NCBI GenBank assembly: GCA_913056345.1 | Contig: CAJXMH010000005.1 | Coordinates: 62,001 to 126,000 of the forward strand | Source of the DNA: an uncultured Flavobacteriales bacterium | GTDB taxonomy: Bacteria; Bacteroidota; Bacteroidia; Flavobacteriales_E; Vicingaceae | Length of the DNA stretch: 64,000 nt | Direction: 5' to 3' | Part shown: in pieces, positions 24,397-33,903 of the stretch | Layout of the letters: every line of letters begins with the position of its first letter | How positions within the stretch are numbered: the stretch's first letter is position 1 | Program-made: the position numbers and the translations under genes | The notes under the pieces: model-generated | Database searches by the model: none | Seen by the model: the letters and a program-made list of their open reading frames with translations, nothing else | Told to the model about the DNA's origin: nothing

Positions 24397-27027
24397 TTAT
24401 TCCACATCACCTAAGTCAATCCCGATCCGAAAGCCGAAATCTTGGTATTGATGCTCCTGAAAACTCACATAAACGCCCACATCAATTAGCAGCAAAATAT
24501 CAGTTAAGGAATAGCCGAATTCATAATAGGGGATCTCTCTTTCGGTGAAGAGATAATTAAACTCTACTTGCTCTCGCCATTCTGTCTCATTCAATAAAGG
24601 AAGGTACTTTAAGAGTAGAAAATTATTTTGCACTGCCAAGTTTGCACTGAAATAGTAATCAGCACTGTTGAAACCATTGTAGTCCAAAAGTTTAAAACTA
24701 TGCTGAGCAGAAGTTAGCATCAAGTAGGTGGGCTTGGTGTGAAAATCCTGATAATCGGCAAAAAATAAGTTATTGGTGTTTAGAAAATGTCCTGCCTCAA
24801 AGCGGTAGTTGATTTCATCGATTAGGCGGTAAGAAAAAGATTGTTCGATTGAGAAGCTGAGCTGGTCAAAATCGGTATTGCTGCCCAAAAGATCCGGAAT
24901 GCCTTTTCGGTAGCGTAGACCAAATGTGGGGAACTTAGAGTTCAGTAAGCGCTTTTCATAGCCTCTAAAAGTGTAATACTGCATGGGGGTGTACTTAAGT
25001 TCAAGTCTAGCATTTAGAGCGGTATGATCTTGAATTAAAGCTGTGTTTTGCAAAGGAGTAAGGTGATTGGGCAGGTTAGGGGTGTAGCCTTCTTCCGAAA
25101 AGGTAAACCAAGCTTGATCGGTATTATTCTGTAATTGACTTCTATCAGCGTATTTGAAGCTCAAGTCGACTTCCAAACCTGGGAGCAGGTCAATGCGGTG
25201 TCCGACTTGCCAAAAATCCTCAAGATAGAGTTTCGCGTAGTTTTCTCTAAAGATCAGGCTGGAAAAGGTGTTACCAAAACTGTTTAGCGGATAATGGCTA
25301 TTAAAATCGGTGGTTTGCCGTCCAATAGAGCCATAAAAGCCCGCTCGTTTGCGGTGGTTGTAGCGACTGTCAAAATCAAGGCTTCCCATAAATTGTTGAC
25401 GCGCAAAAGCATAGCTTACATTTGGAGTGAGTTTAAAGTAACTTCCCTTCAAATTATTGTACTCAAATTCGCCCAACTCTTTTTCCAAAAGCCAACCATC
25501 AACAGTGTTAAAAGCAGCATTTAGCCCTACAAGCAAACCACGAGGACGGTAATTGAAAAGCTTGCTTTCTCCTCTTAATGTGCCTCTAAAATTTAAAATA
25601 TTACCCACTAAACTGCGATCTTGATTGATCACCGTATCGCCACTTTGTACTTTATTTAGGGAATCTCGGCTAGTGTAAATGCTGTTTTCCTGTTCAGATA
25701 GTGGAATTTGACGAAAAGTGTTCCAACTGCTGTCTGATTGCTCAAAGGCATCCTCGGCATATTCAACCAAATAGTCTCTTTTTACTTCCAAACTTTTTTT
25801 AGCAGTGTCTTCTTTGGCTTCAGACTCTTGCTTCATTAAGCGAACGAGCTTGTAGGTTTCGCGTTTATTCAGTTCATCTTTTTGAATTAGCTGTTCGATC
25901 TTTTCTTGCCGCTTGCTGAGCTGTCTGTCTTTCTTTTTAAATTGTATGGTATCCCTTTCTGCTTTTGTTCTCTTGGTTAAATTTTGACGAATAAAGGCAT
26001 TAACGCTTGAATCTGCTTCTACCGTAAGGTCCTTTAAAGTAGCCATGTATTGCACTTCAGCTTCAAAACCCATTAAGGAAACCGTTACTTCAAGTTGGTG
26101 GTTGGTGGGCATCCAAACCAATTCCTCTACTTCATTGTAGATCTGTTTGTATTTAATGTCTGCCATGGGCTGTGAAAAAGCAACATCTACTTTATTGATG
26201 TTCCAGATTCCATCATTAATGAAAATGGTACCCTCCATCAGGTCATTGCCCTTTCGGCGCGGAATGATCTTGATCTTGTGCACTTTTTGGGCACCTTCAA
26301 AGCCCGTACTTTGGTATTCGAATTTATAAACTGTAAATGCTCCGCGACTAAGGGGATTGATCATTTGCGCTCCACCCAAATTATAAAAAGAGAGGTTGAT
26401 GTAAGAGGAGCCTGATTTAAAAGTATCCAAGCGACCGGTTTTCCGGGCAATGATCTTTTCTCTTACTTGGTTGGGACGGCGGTAAGAGTATTCAACCACC
26501 GTTTCTTCAATGTCGCCTGCTTTTAACTCAGCTAATTCATCTTCTTCGGCAAACTTTTTCGCAATCCATGGCAGGTTTGCTACATCAAAGAAATTGCGCA
26601 AGTACAAGGTAGCTTCATAGGCATTAATCTGCTTTTTGTAGTACTGCGCCATGGCAGTTGCCTTGCGAATAATGTTATAAGCAGGATCTTCTGAATTAGG
26701 ATCGACTACTACCTCATTGAGCCGATAGGTAGCGCGTTGCAACACAATCTCAAGATCTTGATAATCTTGCAGATCAACTTCCAAGGTTTGGCTTTTATAG
26801 CCCATACTTTGCACCATAAGCTTGTAGCGCTTACAGTTGAGACTAATAGAAAAATTCCCTTCAATATTGGCCATGGCACCTTCCGCTAAAGCAGGAATAT
26901 AAATACTGGTATAGGGTACAGGCTTTCCTTCTTCATCTAGCACTTGACCCGAGAGTTTACAATCTTGACTCTTGGCTAAAAGAAAGCTCAGGCAGCACAA
27001 GAAGATAAAAAGCAGTCGTTTTTTCAA
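24397..27027 (-). CDS. DUF5686 outer-membrane protein with carboxypeptidase-regulatory-like domain
   Basis: 876 residues from a TTG start (27025-27027); an in-frame stop lies just upstream and no ATG is nearer. A signal peptide (MKKRLLFIFLCCLSFLLA) is followed by a CarboxypepD_reg-like domain (CKLSGQVLDEEGKPVPYTSI, residues ~22-105) and then a long beta-rich region with alternating aromatic strands typical of DUF5686. A charged stretch (KKDRQLSKRQEKIEQLIQKD) lies mid-protein. It is predicted to be a large outer-membrane barrel of unknown function. The carboxypeptidase-like domain is also common in TonB receptors, but no TonB plug is seen. Confidence 0.8.
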   Translation of the reverse strand: MKKRLLFIFLCCLSFLLAKSQDCKLSGQVLDEEGKPVPYTSIYIPALAEGAMANIEGNFSISLNCKRYKLMVQSMGYKSQTLEVDLQDYQDLEIVLQRATYRLNEVVVDPNSEDPAYNIIRKATAMAQYYKKQINAYEATLYLRNFFDVANLPWIAKKFAEEDELAELKAGDIEETVVEYSYRRPNQVREKIIARKTGRLDTFKSGSSYINLSFYNLGGAQMINPLSRGAFTVYKFEYQSTGFEGAQKVHKIKIIPRRKGNDLMEGTIFINDGIWNINKVDVAFSQPMADIKYKQIYNEVEELVWMPTNHQLEVTVSLMGFEAEVQYMATLKDLTVEADSSVNAFIRQNLTKRTKAERDTIQFKKKDRQLSKRQEKIEQLIQKDELNKRETYKLVRLMKQESEAKEDTAKKSLEVKRDYLVEYAEDAFEQSDSSWNTFRQIPLSEQENSIYTSRDSLNKVQSGDTVINQDRSLVGNILNFRGTLRGESKLFNYRPRGLLVGLNAAFNTVDGWLLEKELGEFEYNNLKGSYFKLTPNVSYAFARQQFMGSLDFDSRYNHRKRAGFYGSIGRQTTDFNSHYPLNSFGNTFSSLIFRENYAKLYLEDFWQVGHRIDLLPGLEVDLSFKYADRSQLQNNTDQAWFTFSEEGYTPNLPNHLTPLQNTALIQDHTALNARLELKYTPMQYYTFRGYEKRLLNSKFPTFGLRYRKGIPDLLGSNTDFDQLSFSIEQSFSYRLIDEINYRFEAGHFLNTNNLFFADYQDFHTKPTYLMLTSAQHSFKLLDYNGFNSADYYFSANLAVQNNFLLLKYLPLLNETEWREQVEFNYLFTEREIPYYEFGYSLTDILLLIDVGVYVSFQEHQYQDFGFRIGIDLGDVE

Positions 27028-27125
27028 TTTCGATTTTTAGGTATGACGTTGCAAGAAGGTTAAAGTTACACTTGTCCTTAGATTTGTTACCCTTTTGTGT
27101 TATAAGTGTAGAGACAAAATTTTAA

Positions 27126-27653
27126 ATGAAGCTATCCCACTTACATCATTCAACTTCCAAGCAACTGCACGAGCGACTTTTTAAAGCCTTTGCCAAGCAA
27201 TTAGTAGGCTATGGGATCAAGACTTGGAAAGTCGAAGAAGATGTGGCTTGGGAGCTTTGTTATCAATGCCTTGATAAGGTGGTAGAAAAGCAACATTCTT
27301 TAAAGTTTAGCTCTGAAAAACAACTACAAGCTTATGTTTTCAAAGTTTATATCAACTGCCTAAAGAATCACCTTCGCAGTCAACAAGGCAAGCCAGTTCA
27401 GGATGATCAAGCGGTTGATGAACTAGCCGATAGTAAAAAAGAACCAAAGGATTCATCGGATGTAGAATGCTTGAAAAAACTACTCGATCAATTAGAAGGT
27501 TGGCAGCGTATTCTGCTATTGATGCGTGCGCAAGGTTTCTCTTACCGAGAGATTAGCAAGTATGCAGGAAAGACGCCTCAAAACTTAAAAGTCTATTACG
27601 GTCGCTTAAAAAAAGAACTTTTAGAGAAATTAAAGGAGCAAGAAAATGGATAA
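27126..27653 (+). CDS. sigma-70 family (ECF-like) sigma factor
   Basis: 175 residues. The region 2 part is diverged (VEEDVAWELCYQCLDKVVEK, then QAYVFKVYINCLKNHLRSQ). Region 4 is clear near residues 120-165 (GWQRILLLMRAQGFSYREIS, then KTPQNLKVYYGRLKKEL). It overlaps the next gene by 8 bp. This is the third sigma/membrane-partner pair in the window. Divergent from the DUF5686 gene with a ~100-bp shared upstream region. Confidence 0.8.
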   Translation: MKLSHLHHSTSKQLHERLFKAFAKQLVGYGIKTWKVEEDVAWELCYQCLDKVVEKQHSLKFSSEKQLQAYVFKVYINCLKNHLRSQQGKPVQDDQAVDELADSKKEPKDSSDVECLKKLLDQLEGWQRILLLMRAQGFSYREISKYAGKTPQNLKVYYGRLKKELLEKLKEQENG

Positions 27654-28902
27654 ATCAACTCAAAGTTTTGACGATAAATTAAATCAGGCTTTTCTTGAAC
27701 TTGATTTTGAACAAGCAGAAAATCAGTCTGTTTTGCATGCGTTTTCAACTTCAATACTCAGCAGCAAGACCCCCTTTCTATCAAAGTTTGGTAAATGGAC
27801 TTTCTTGAGCATCTTCGTAATAGTGGGGCTTTTTATGGTGATTTTTTATCATAATATCTCAATTCAAGAAGAACGCAAAACAACTAGTCTTACCGATAAG
27901 CCAACCAAACAGAAAAAAATCCAAGAGCTAGAGGTTTTACAATCTGCTTCCTACCATACGCTTAATAATGAAGCAAAAACTCCCAAACCGCTTAAAGCCA
28001 AAATGAATTCATTCCCTCTGAGTTCTGACTCCCTTTTCAGTGAAAAAGAAGAAAAGAGACAAAAGGTTAAGGTTTACCAAGGAGGCGAGGTGATTGAAAT
28101 ACCAAGTTTGACTCCTGAACAAATTAAAGCACATCAAAAAAGAAAAGCAGATTTTTTAAAAGAGCTGTTGAAGTTAAAAAAGAAAAAATTCTATGATTTT
28201 AATTATTCAGCAAAAGGCAGCGCATACAACTTAGTGGTTTGGAAGACGGAGATTTCCAATGCAGAATACCAATTATTTATCAATGATTTGCTTGTTAAAC
28301 AAGATGCAAAAACCTATCTGAAAGCAAAAGTTGATCCTGAACGCTGGACTGAAGCATTTTCCGAGTCTTACATGGAGCCAATGAAGGATCTATACCATTG
28401 GCACCCTGCGTATGAAAACTTTCCGGTTGTAAATATTAGTGCTAGCGGTGCAAACTTATTTTGTAATTGGTTAAGTGAAGAAATTAGCAAGCATGAAAAA
28501 AATAAAAATGATTTAAAGAAAGTCCGCTTAATGACTTACGATGAGTGGAAATACATTTACACAAGCGGCTACACCCAAATGCCTTATCCTTGGGGTGGGC
28601 CATACCTCAGGAACAAGGAAGGCTGTTTCTTAGCTAATTATAAACCCATGAAAAACAACTTCGTAGCTGATGGAGGACTTCAAACCGTAAAGGTTGATGC
28701 TTATGGTATCTCTAATTTTGAGCTATTCAATTTGGCAGGCAATGCAGCTGAATGGGTTGAGCTTGATGGAGGAAAGTATACTGCAGTTGGAGGCAGTTGG
28801 GCAGATGTAGCTGAAAAATTGCGTTATGATGCGGCAATAAATGACACACTCAAAGAATCTCATCCAACCATTGGCTTTAGACCCGTTATTGAAATGAAAT
28901 AA
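27646..28902 (+). CDS. single-pass membrane protein with formylglycine-generating-enzyme-like domain; probable sigma partner
   Basis: 418 residues. The first ~50 are cytoplasmic, residues 51-69 form a membrane helix (WTFLSIFVIVGLFMVIFYH), residues ~70-170 are a Lys-rich linker, and residues ~185-416 resemble the SUMF1/FGE fold: EISNAEYQLFINDL, FPVVNISASGANLFCNWLSE, RLMTYDEWKYIY, YPWGG, NLAGNAAEWVEL, GGSWAD and IGFRPV at the end. The domain is also used without enzyme activity, for example in gliding-motility GldJ/GldK. Whether the copper-binding cysteines of true FGE are present is unclear; only two Cys are visible. The 8-bp overlap with the sigma gene suggests an anti-sigma or sensor role. 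Confidence 0.72.
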   Translation: MDKSTQSFDDKLNQAFLELDFEQAENQSVLHAFSTSILSSKTPFLSKFGKWTFLSIFVIVGLFMVIFYHNISIQEERKTTSLTDKPTKQKKIQELEVLQSASYHTLNNEAKTPKPLKAKMNSFPLSSDSLFSEKEEKRQKVKVYQGGEVIEIPSLTPEQIKAHQKRKADFLKELLKLKKKKFYDFNYSAKGSAYNLVVWKTEISNAEYQLFINDLLVKQDAKTYLKAKVDPERWTEAFSESYMEPMKDLYHWHPAYENFPVVNISASGANLFCNWLSEEISKHEKNKNDLKKVRLMTYDEWKYIYTSGYTQMPYPWGGPYLRNKEGCFLANYKPMKNNFVADGGLQTVKVDAYGISNFELFNLAGNAAEWVELDGGKYTAVGGSWADVAEKLRYDAAINDTLKESHPTIGFRPVIEMK

Positions 28903-28978
28903 GCTAGTCTCAAATTGATTTAAAAAGCTTTTCAAAAGCTTAAAATAGGGCGACATTTGCAGCCGCTAAATCAGCAGG

Positions 28979-31420
28979 ATGCCATTACGTCTCTTAGTTT
29001 TCATGCTCTTCTTTACCCATTCCCTTTTCGTTCAGGCCCAAAAGGACAGCATCATGATGAAGCGTTTTGGAGTGAACATGACCAAGCAAGCGCCTGAACT
29101 TGATGGATTGTTGACAGATTCGGTATGGCTTCACACAAAACCTTTAACTGAGTTTATTCAGAATACCCCGAAACCAGGTGAGGCCTGTAGTCAGGAAACG
29201 GAGGTGCGAATGACTTATGACGATGAGGCCATTTATATTGCTGCTCGTATGTTTGAACGCAAGCCTGATAGTATCTATAACTTCTTAACTGAAAGGGATT
29301 GGTTTGGCAATGCAGATTTTTTTATTGTGGTCTTTAACTCCTACCGTGATGGGATCAATGGAGAGGGTTTTGCCATTACACCTGCGGGGGTACAAATTGA
29401 CATTAAGTATTCAACCATTGGTGAAAGTTCTGAGTGGGATGCCGTTTGGGAAAGTGCCACTCATATTGATAGTTTGGGATGGACAGCAGAATTAAAAATT
29501 CCCTTTGCTGCTTTGCGTTTTCCTGAGCTTGATGAGCAGCTATGGGGCATTAACTTTGGAAGGGAAATTCGCAGAAAGCGTGAAAGAGCTTGGTGGAACT
29601 TCATTAATCCTGCCATTGATGGCTTTTTAACCCAATGTGGACAAGTAGAAGGAATCAAAAACATTGAGCCACCCACGCGCTTGTTTTTCTTTCCTTACAC
29701 TTCGGCTTATTCCGAATACAATTCTGCGCCCAATACCACTGATGGTTACTCCTTTAATGTGGGTATGGATTTAAAATACGGCTTGAATGATGCTTTCACG
29801 CTTGACATGACTTTGATTCCTGATTTTGGTCAAACTCGCTTTGATAATCAAGTACTGAACCTCACGCCCTTTGAAGTGCAGTTTAACGAGTATCGGCAGT
29901 TTTTTACGGAAGGAGTGGAGCTGTTCAATAAGGCTGATCTTTTTTACTCCAGAAGAATTGGTGGAATCCCCATTAATCGTGGTCAAGTTGTAAATCAGCT
30001 TGATAGCACTGAGACCATCATTGACAACCCTCGTCAAGGCAGGTTAATCAATGCGAGCAAAGTCTCAGGAAGAAATAAAAAAGGTTTGGGCATAGGGGTG
30101 TTTAATGCCATTGAAGACCAAAGCCGGGCGGAAATTCGCGATACTGAAGACGGTAGCAGTCGAACAGTGCAAACCAATCCGCTAACCAATTACAATGTGA
30201 TGGTTTTTGACCAAATCCTGCGTAATAACTCTTTTGTCACCTTTACCAATACCAACGTCCTGCGGCAGGGCAGTGTGTACGACGCCAATGTGAGCCGTTT
30301 AGACTTGCAATTAGCAGATGAAAGCAACCGCTATGCGGTTTCGGGTCATGCAGCTATGAGCCACCGCTTTTTTGAAGAGCAAACCATCAGTGGAAACTCT
30401 TTCAATGCCGCTTTGGCCAAGATCAGTGGTAACTTCCGTTGGAACTTACAACAAACTGTAATTGATAAGGATTACGACATCAATGATCTGGGATTTCAAG
30501 TCATTCGCAATACCAACACCACTTACGGCTACCTTTCCTATCAAAAATTCAAACCTTTCGGGATCTTCAACCGCATGCGGCAAGAGTTAGATGCCACCTA
30601 TGAGCGTATTGCAGCAACAGGACAGTTTTTCAACCTTGCCTTTTCCTACAACAGTGTTTACACCTTGCGCAACTTCTTCACCTTCGGTTTAAACCTTGGT
30701 CTAGAGCCTATCAATACCCGCGATTACTTTGAAACTAGAACTTTCGATCAGTATTATGACTTTCCTAAAAATCAATGGATTGGCGGTTTTATTTCTTCCG
30801 ACTACAGTAAGCCTTTTGCGCTTGATGCTCGCTTCCGTTACCGAACTTTTGACGAAAGCGGAAGGAGCTTTTCCTTTTATACCATTGAACCACGCTTTAG
30901 ACCAAACGACAAGCTCTTTTTTGTACCTGGTTATTACAATGAACGACGCTTAAATGAAATGGGCTACCTCCAAACCAGGAGTGATGGTGCAATTATTTTT
31001 GGAAGGCGCAACGTGCAGATTCACGAAACCTTCCTCAACGGAAGTTACATCTTCAACAATGTGATGTCTTTATCCTTAAACCTGCGACACTATTGGTCAA
31101 CCGCCCGTTATAATCGTTTTAATCAAGTGCAAGAAGATGGAACCCTTGGACAGACCGATTATACTACCTTTAGAGCAGATAGAAGTACAGAAAATGATGT
31201 CTCTTTCAATGCATTTAACATTGACTTGATCTACCGATGGCGCTATGCTCCGGGTAGTGATTTGATCATTGCTTGGAAGAATTCCATTTTAGAGAATGGT
31301 GAGCCATTAGAGGACAATTACTTTAGAGAGTTTAACAATGTAATAAGGGGGCCACAGATCAATAATTTTTCTATTCGCTTGCTCTATTTTATTGACTACC
31401 AAAGCCTCAAAAAGTCATAG
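28979..31420 (+). CDS. DUF5916 outer-membrane protein with CBM9-like N-terminus
   Basis: 813 residues with a signal peptide (MPLRLLVFMLFFTHSLFVQA). Residues ~35-230 look like a carbohydrate-binding family-9 type domain (APELDGLLTDSVW, ETEVRMTYDDEAIYIAARMF, WTAELKIPFAALRF). The remaining ~580 residues match DUF5916, a beta-barrel-like region rich in aromatic strands (TLDMTLIPDFGQTRFDNQVL is a typical DUF5916 block). It is predicted to be an outer-membrane protein. Function unknown. It ends 4 bp from the convergent T9SS cargo gene. Confidence 0.85.
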   Translation: MPLRLLVFMLFFTHSLFVQAQKDSIMMKRFGVNMTKQAPELDGLLTDSVWLHTKPLTEFIQNTPKPGEACSQETEVRMTYDDEAIYIAARMFERKPDSIYNFLTERDWFGNADFFIVVFNSYRDGINGEGFAITPAGVQIDIKYSTIGESSEWDAVWESATHIDSLGWTAELKIPFAALRFPELDEQLWGINFGREIRRKRERAWWNFINPAIDGFLTQCGQVEGIKNIEPPTRLFFFPYTSAYSEYNSAPNTTDGYSFNVGMDLKYGLNDAFTLDMTLIPDFGQTRFDNQVLNLTPFEVQFNEYRQFFTEGVELFNKADLFYSRRIGGIPINRGQVVNQLDSTETIIDNPRQGRLINASKVSGRNKKGLGIGVFNAIEDQSRAEIRDTEDGSSRTVQTNPLTNYNVMVFDQILRNNSFVTFTNTNVLRQGSVYDANVSRLDLQLADESNRYAVSGHAAMSHRFFEEQTISGNSFNAALAKISGNFRWNLQQTVIDKDYDINDLGFQVIRNTNTTYGYLSYQKFKPFGIFNRMRQELDATYERIAATGQFFNLAFSYNSVYTLRNFFTFGLNLGLEPINTRDYFETRTFDQYYDFPKNQWIGGFISSDYSKPFALDARFRYRTFDESGRSFSFYTIEPRFRPNDKLFFVPGYYNERRLNEMGYLQTRSDGAIIFGRRNVQIHETFLNGSYIFNNVMSLSLNLRHYWSTARYNRFNQVQEDGTLGQTDYTTFRADRSTENDVSFNAFNIDLIYRWRYAPGSDLIIAWKNSILENGEPLEDNYFREFNNVIRGPQINNFSIRLLYFIDYQSLKKS

Positions 31421-31424
31421 TAAA

Positions 31425-32831
31425 TTATTGAATCACCAATTTACCGCTTTTAAGCAGGCTGTTTTCTTGTTTGTAAATTCTATAGAAATAGATTCCTCTT
31501 TTAAGGCCATTCCGATCAATTATAAGTTGTTTTTGACTTCCAAATGCTTTCGAAAAAACCAGCTTAGCTGAAGGGTCAAATAACTCCAAGAAGTAGTGGT
31601 CTGCTTCAGCTTGAGAACTGATGCTGAATACGGTTTGATGCTGCATGGGGTTAGGATGGACTGTGAGCTCAATTTCCCTTGGGTTTTTGTGTTCTGCTAG
31701 ATTAACTGACTCAATGTAACAAATGGAATCACAAGCTTTCAAGCTTGAATCTTGCACATAAATAAAAAGCTGTTCATCGTGAAAAAAGTCATTTAGCATG
31801 GTGCCTCTAGCGTAGATCGGATAAGGAGCGCAACGCGCATCACTACCATCTAAGATGTACTGCACTTCAATAGACATACTGTCGTTATTATTGCTGAATA
31901 AAGTCGTACTTAATTGAGCGGCAGGTGGTCCGCCATCCTGCAAAAAGTCAAGGGTGAATGGGGGAGGACTAACATTCACTTTTGAGAAAGTAAAACTTAG
32001 GTTTAGTGTATCACCTGCTTTTCCCCTCAGGCTTTTAGTTCCGCAACTATCCAGACTTAAGTGCGGACTGATCAACCGCATTTGAGCAGTGGAATTGATT
32101 CCTGCAACTACCTTAATCAAAAAGTCAACTGCAGTTCTACTAATCAGCATATCATCTCTATACTCCAACACTTCAGCGGTAAAGGCATAAATACCGGCTG
32201 CTGAAGGTGTCCAGCTGAATTGACCGCTTAACGTATCTAGTTGAGCTCCATTAGGTATGAAATAAGCCGGTACTGCATTGCCTGCTATACCCTTGGTGTT
32301 AGTTAAACGGTATTTTAAGAAGTCACCATCAGCATCAATGGCCGTTAAATTGATTTGAAGTTCTTTAGCTACTGCAGCGGAACTGTTAGTGCTTGCTAAT
32401 AAGGTTGGACTTTGGTTACGGAAGTTAGAATCTAATTTAACGCTTAAGGTAGTTTCAACGTAAAGAGGAACATTAGCGGAATTAGCCATATTATCAATAC
32501 CTGCTGTGCGATTGGGGTCATTAACAGAAACGGTATAATTTCCTATTTGAGAGTAGGTATGAAAAGTAACAAAGCTAGATTTCCCAATAGAGCTTCCTGC
32601 ATTAGGTGGGATAACATTCTGACGTTGTATACTATCCTGAATACCATCTCCGTAGTCAATCACAATCTCTCTTCTTTGAAAGGCAGGACTAGACACATCT
32701 TGAAATAAGGATACTTCAATTTGGTAGGTGTATTGATTGACTTGTTGATAGTGGATATAACCCCCAATGGTGTGGGTACTGAAACAGGGCAAGAGCCATC
32801 CCATCAACAAAATAAAAAGAAGTTGCTTCAT
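31425..32831 (-). CDS. T9SS-secreted surface protein with PKD/cadherin-like repeats
   Basis: 468 residues. A signal peptide (MKQLLFILLMGWLLPCFS) precedes beta-sandwich modules, e.g. around residues 165-250 with GTGxFxW-type text (LSGQFSWTPSAAGIYAFTAE), as in cadherin/putative-Ig families. The last ~75 residues are a type A T9SS sorting domain (VHPNPMQHQTVFSIS, LELFDPSAKLVFSK, LKRGIYFYRIYKQENSLLKS GKLVIQ). The protein is predicted to cross the outer membrane via T9SS and be attached to the surface. Repeated Gly/Asn-rich loops suggest adhesion or ligand binding, but no target is evident. Confidence 0.85.
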   Translation of the reverse strand: MKQLLFILLMGWLLPCFSTHTIGGYIHYQQVNQYTYQIEVSLFQDVSSPAFQRREIVIDYGDGIQDSIQRQNVIPPNAGSSIGKSSFVTFHTYSQIGNYTVSVNDPNRTAGIDNMANSANVPLYVETTLSVKLDSNFRNQSPTLLASTNSSAAVAKELQINLTAIDADGDFLKYRLTNTKGIAGNAVPAYFIPNGAQLDTLSGQFSWTPSAAGIYAFTAEVLEYRDDMLISRTAVDFLIKVVAGINSTAQMRLISPHLSLDSCGTKSLRGKAGDTLNLSFTFSKVNVSPPPFTLDFLQDGGPPAAQLSTTLFSNNNDSMSIEVQYILDGSDARCAPYPIYARGTMLNDFFHDEQLFIYVQDSSLKACDSICYIESVNLAEHKNPREIELTVHPNPMQHQTVFSISSQAEADHYFLELFDPSAKLVFSKAFGSQKQLIIDRNGLKRGIYFYRIYKQENSLLKSGKLVIQ

Positions 32832-32859
32832 CGAAAAGGTAAAAGGTTATTAGTTGGCA

Positions 32860-33099
32860 TTAAGGAATTTGTGTCGCTATAAATGCAGCGCCAATAGTTA
32901 AGGCAACAACACCGTAAGCCACAATGCCCAAAACTAACCATAACAAAGTAGCTTTAGCCCAATTGGCTTTTGAAGGCTTGGCATTCCCTCCAAAAGCCCA
33001 AACAAAAAGTAGCACCAAGCCAACAATTGGTATGGCAGTTAAAAAAATGGTCAGGAACCAATCTCTGGTTTTTATGATCCGTTCTTCTTCTAAATGCAT
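32860..33099 (-). CDS. small two-helix membrane protein
   Basis: 79 residues from the ATG at 33099 (MHLEEERIIKTRDW). An upstream in-frame start would add 32 residues of poor character. Two membrane helices: WFLTIFLTAIPIVGLVLLFV and WLVLGIVAYGVVALTIGAAF, separated by GGNAKPSKANWAKA. This shape is common in Bacteroidota small inner-membrane proteins of unknown function. It lies 28 bp upstream of the T9SS gene on the same strand. Confidence 0.65.
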   Translation of the reverse strand: MHLEEERIIKTRDWFLTIFLTAIPIVGLVLLFVWAFGGNAKPSKANWAKATLLWLVLGIVAYGVVALTIGAAFIATQIP

Positions 33100-33181
33100 G
33101 TTTAAAGGTTTATTTGGTTTGTGACTACAAGATATAAAAAAGTGTTGGCTTATCTTTAAGCCATCTAACCGACTAAGACGG

Positions 33182-33820
33182 ATGCCAAAAAACATACTTA
33201 GCTTATTCCTTTTCAGTTTAGCTTTCCAACATAGTCAGGCTCAAGAACCGGTATTTACTTTAGACCTCAAGGAGGTGCAAATAGAGGCTGATCGAAAAAG
33301 AAAGCATTTTGAGATCGGTTACTTGAAGGAGGGCTTTCTGACTCAGTACACTATAACTTCGGGAAATTTATCGATAGAATTTGCCACATTGATTGACTTT
33401 GAACAATACTCGGGTTATTATTTAAGAGGGGTAAAAACTAGAATTGCTTTAGACAGTCTTCCGGTGAATTTGATACTTCGCTTATATTCGGTAAATAAAG
33501 ATGGATACCCCGGTGAAATGATATATGAGAAAGAACAAAAATTCAATAAGAAACCCTTTTCCAACACTCTTGAATGGATTGTGGATAAAACCATAGTTTA
33601 TCCTGATAGTGGTTTGTTTGTCTCAGTTTTTTTGCCGGCTCATAGTTTTAAGTTTAATGGATTAATTGGAAAGGGAATACGTTGTACCACAAAAATTGAT
33701 GAACCGTTATCCTTTGTTAAGCTAAAAGATCGATGGCAACCGCATAGCAGGGCTTTTCAATTAGGAGAAGACCAAGAGTTTGTAAACGGAAAATTTAGTT
33801 TAGTCTTAGAGAAGCCTTAG
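33182..33820 (+). CDS. exported hypothetical protein
   Basis: 212 residues with a signal peptide (MPKNILSLFLFSLAFQHSQA). The rest is mostly beta strand, with a possible surface-binding fold (LRGVKTRIALDSLPVNLILR, then GLFVSVFLPAHSFKFNGLIG). No recognised domain and no C-terminal sorting signal. It is followed 83 bp later by the HtrA-like gene; a TACTTTAG box at about 33886 suggests the latter has its own promoter. Confidence 0.6.
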   Translation: MPKNILSLFLFSLAFQHSQAQEPVFTLDLKEVQIEADRKRKHFEIGYLKEGFLTQYTITSGNLSIEFATLIDFEQYSGYYLRGVKTRIALDSLPVNLILRLYSVNKDGYPGEMIYEKEQKFNKKPFSNTLEWIVDKTIVYPDSGLFVSVFLPAHSFKFNGLIGKGIRCTTKIDEPLSFVKLKDRWQPHSRAFQLGEDQEFVNGKFSLVLEKP

Positions 33821-33903
33821 CTTGTTGAAAAAGCTGCCTAGTTCAATCATTAATAGCACAGGGTAAATTGCAAGTTTGTTTACTTTAGACGAAAAATAAG
33901 CCT

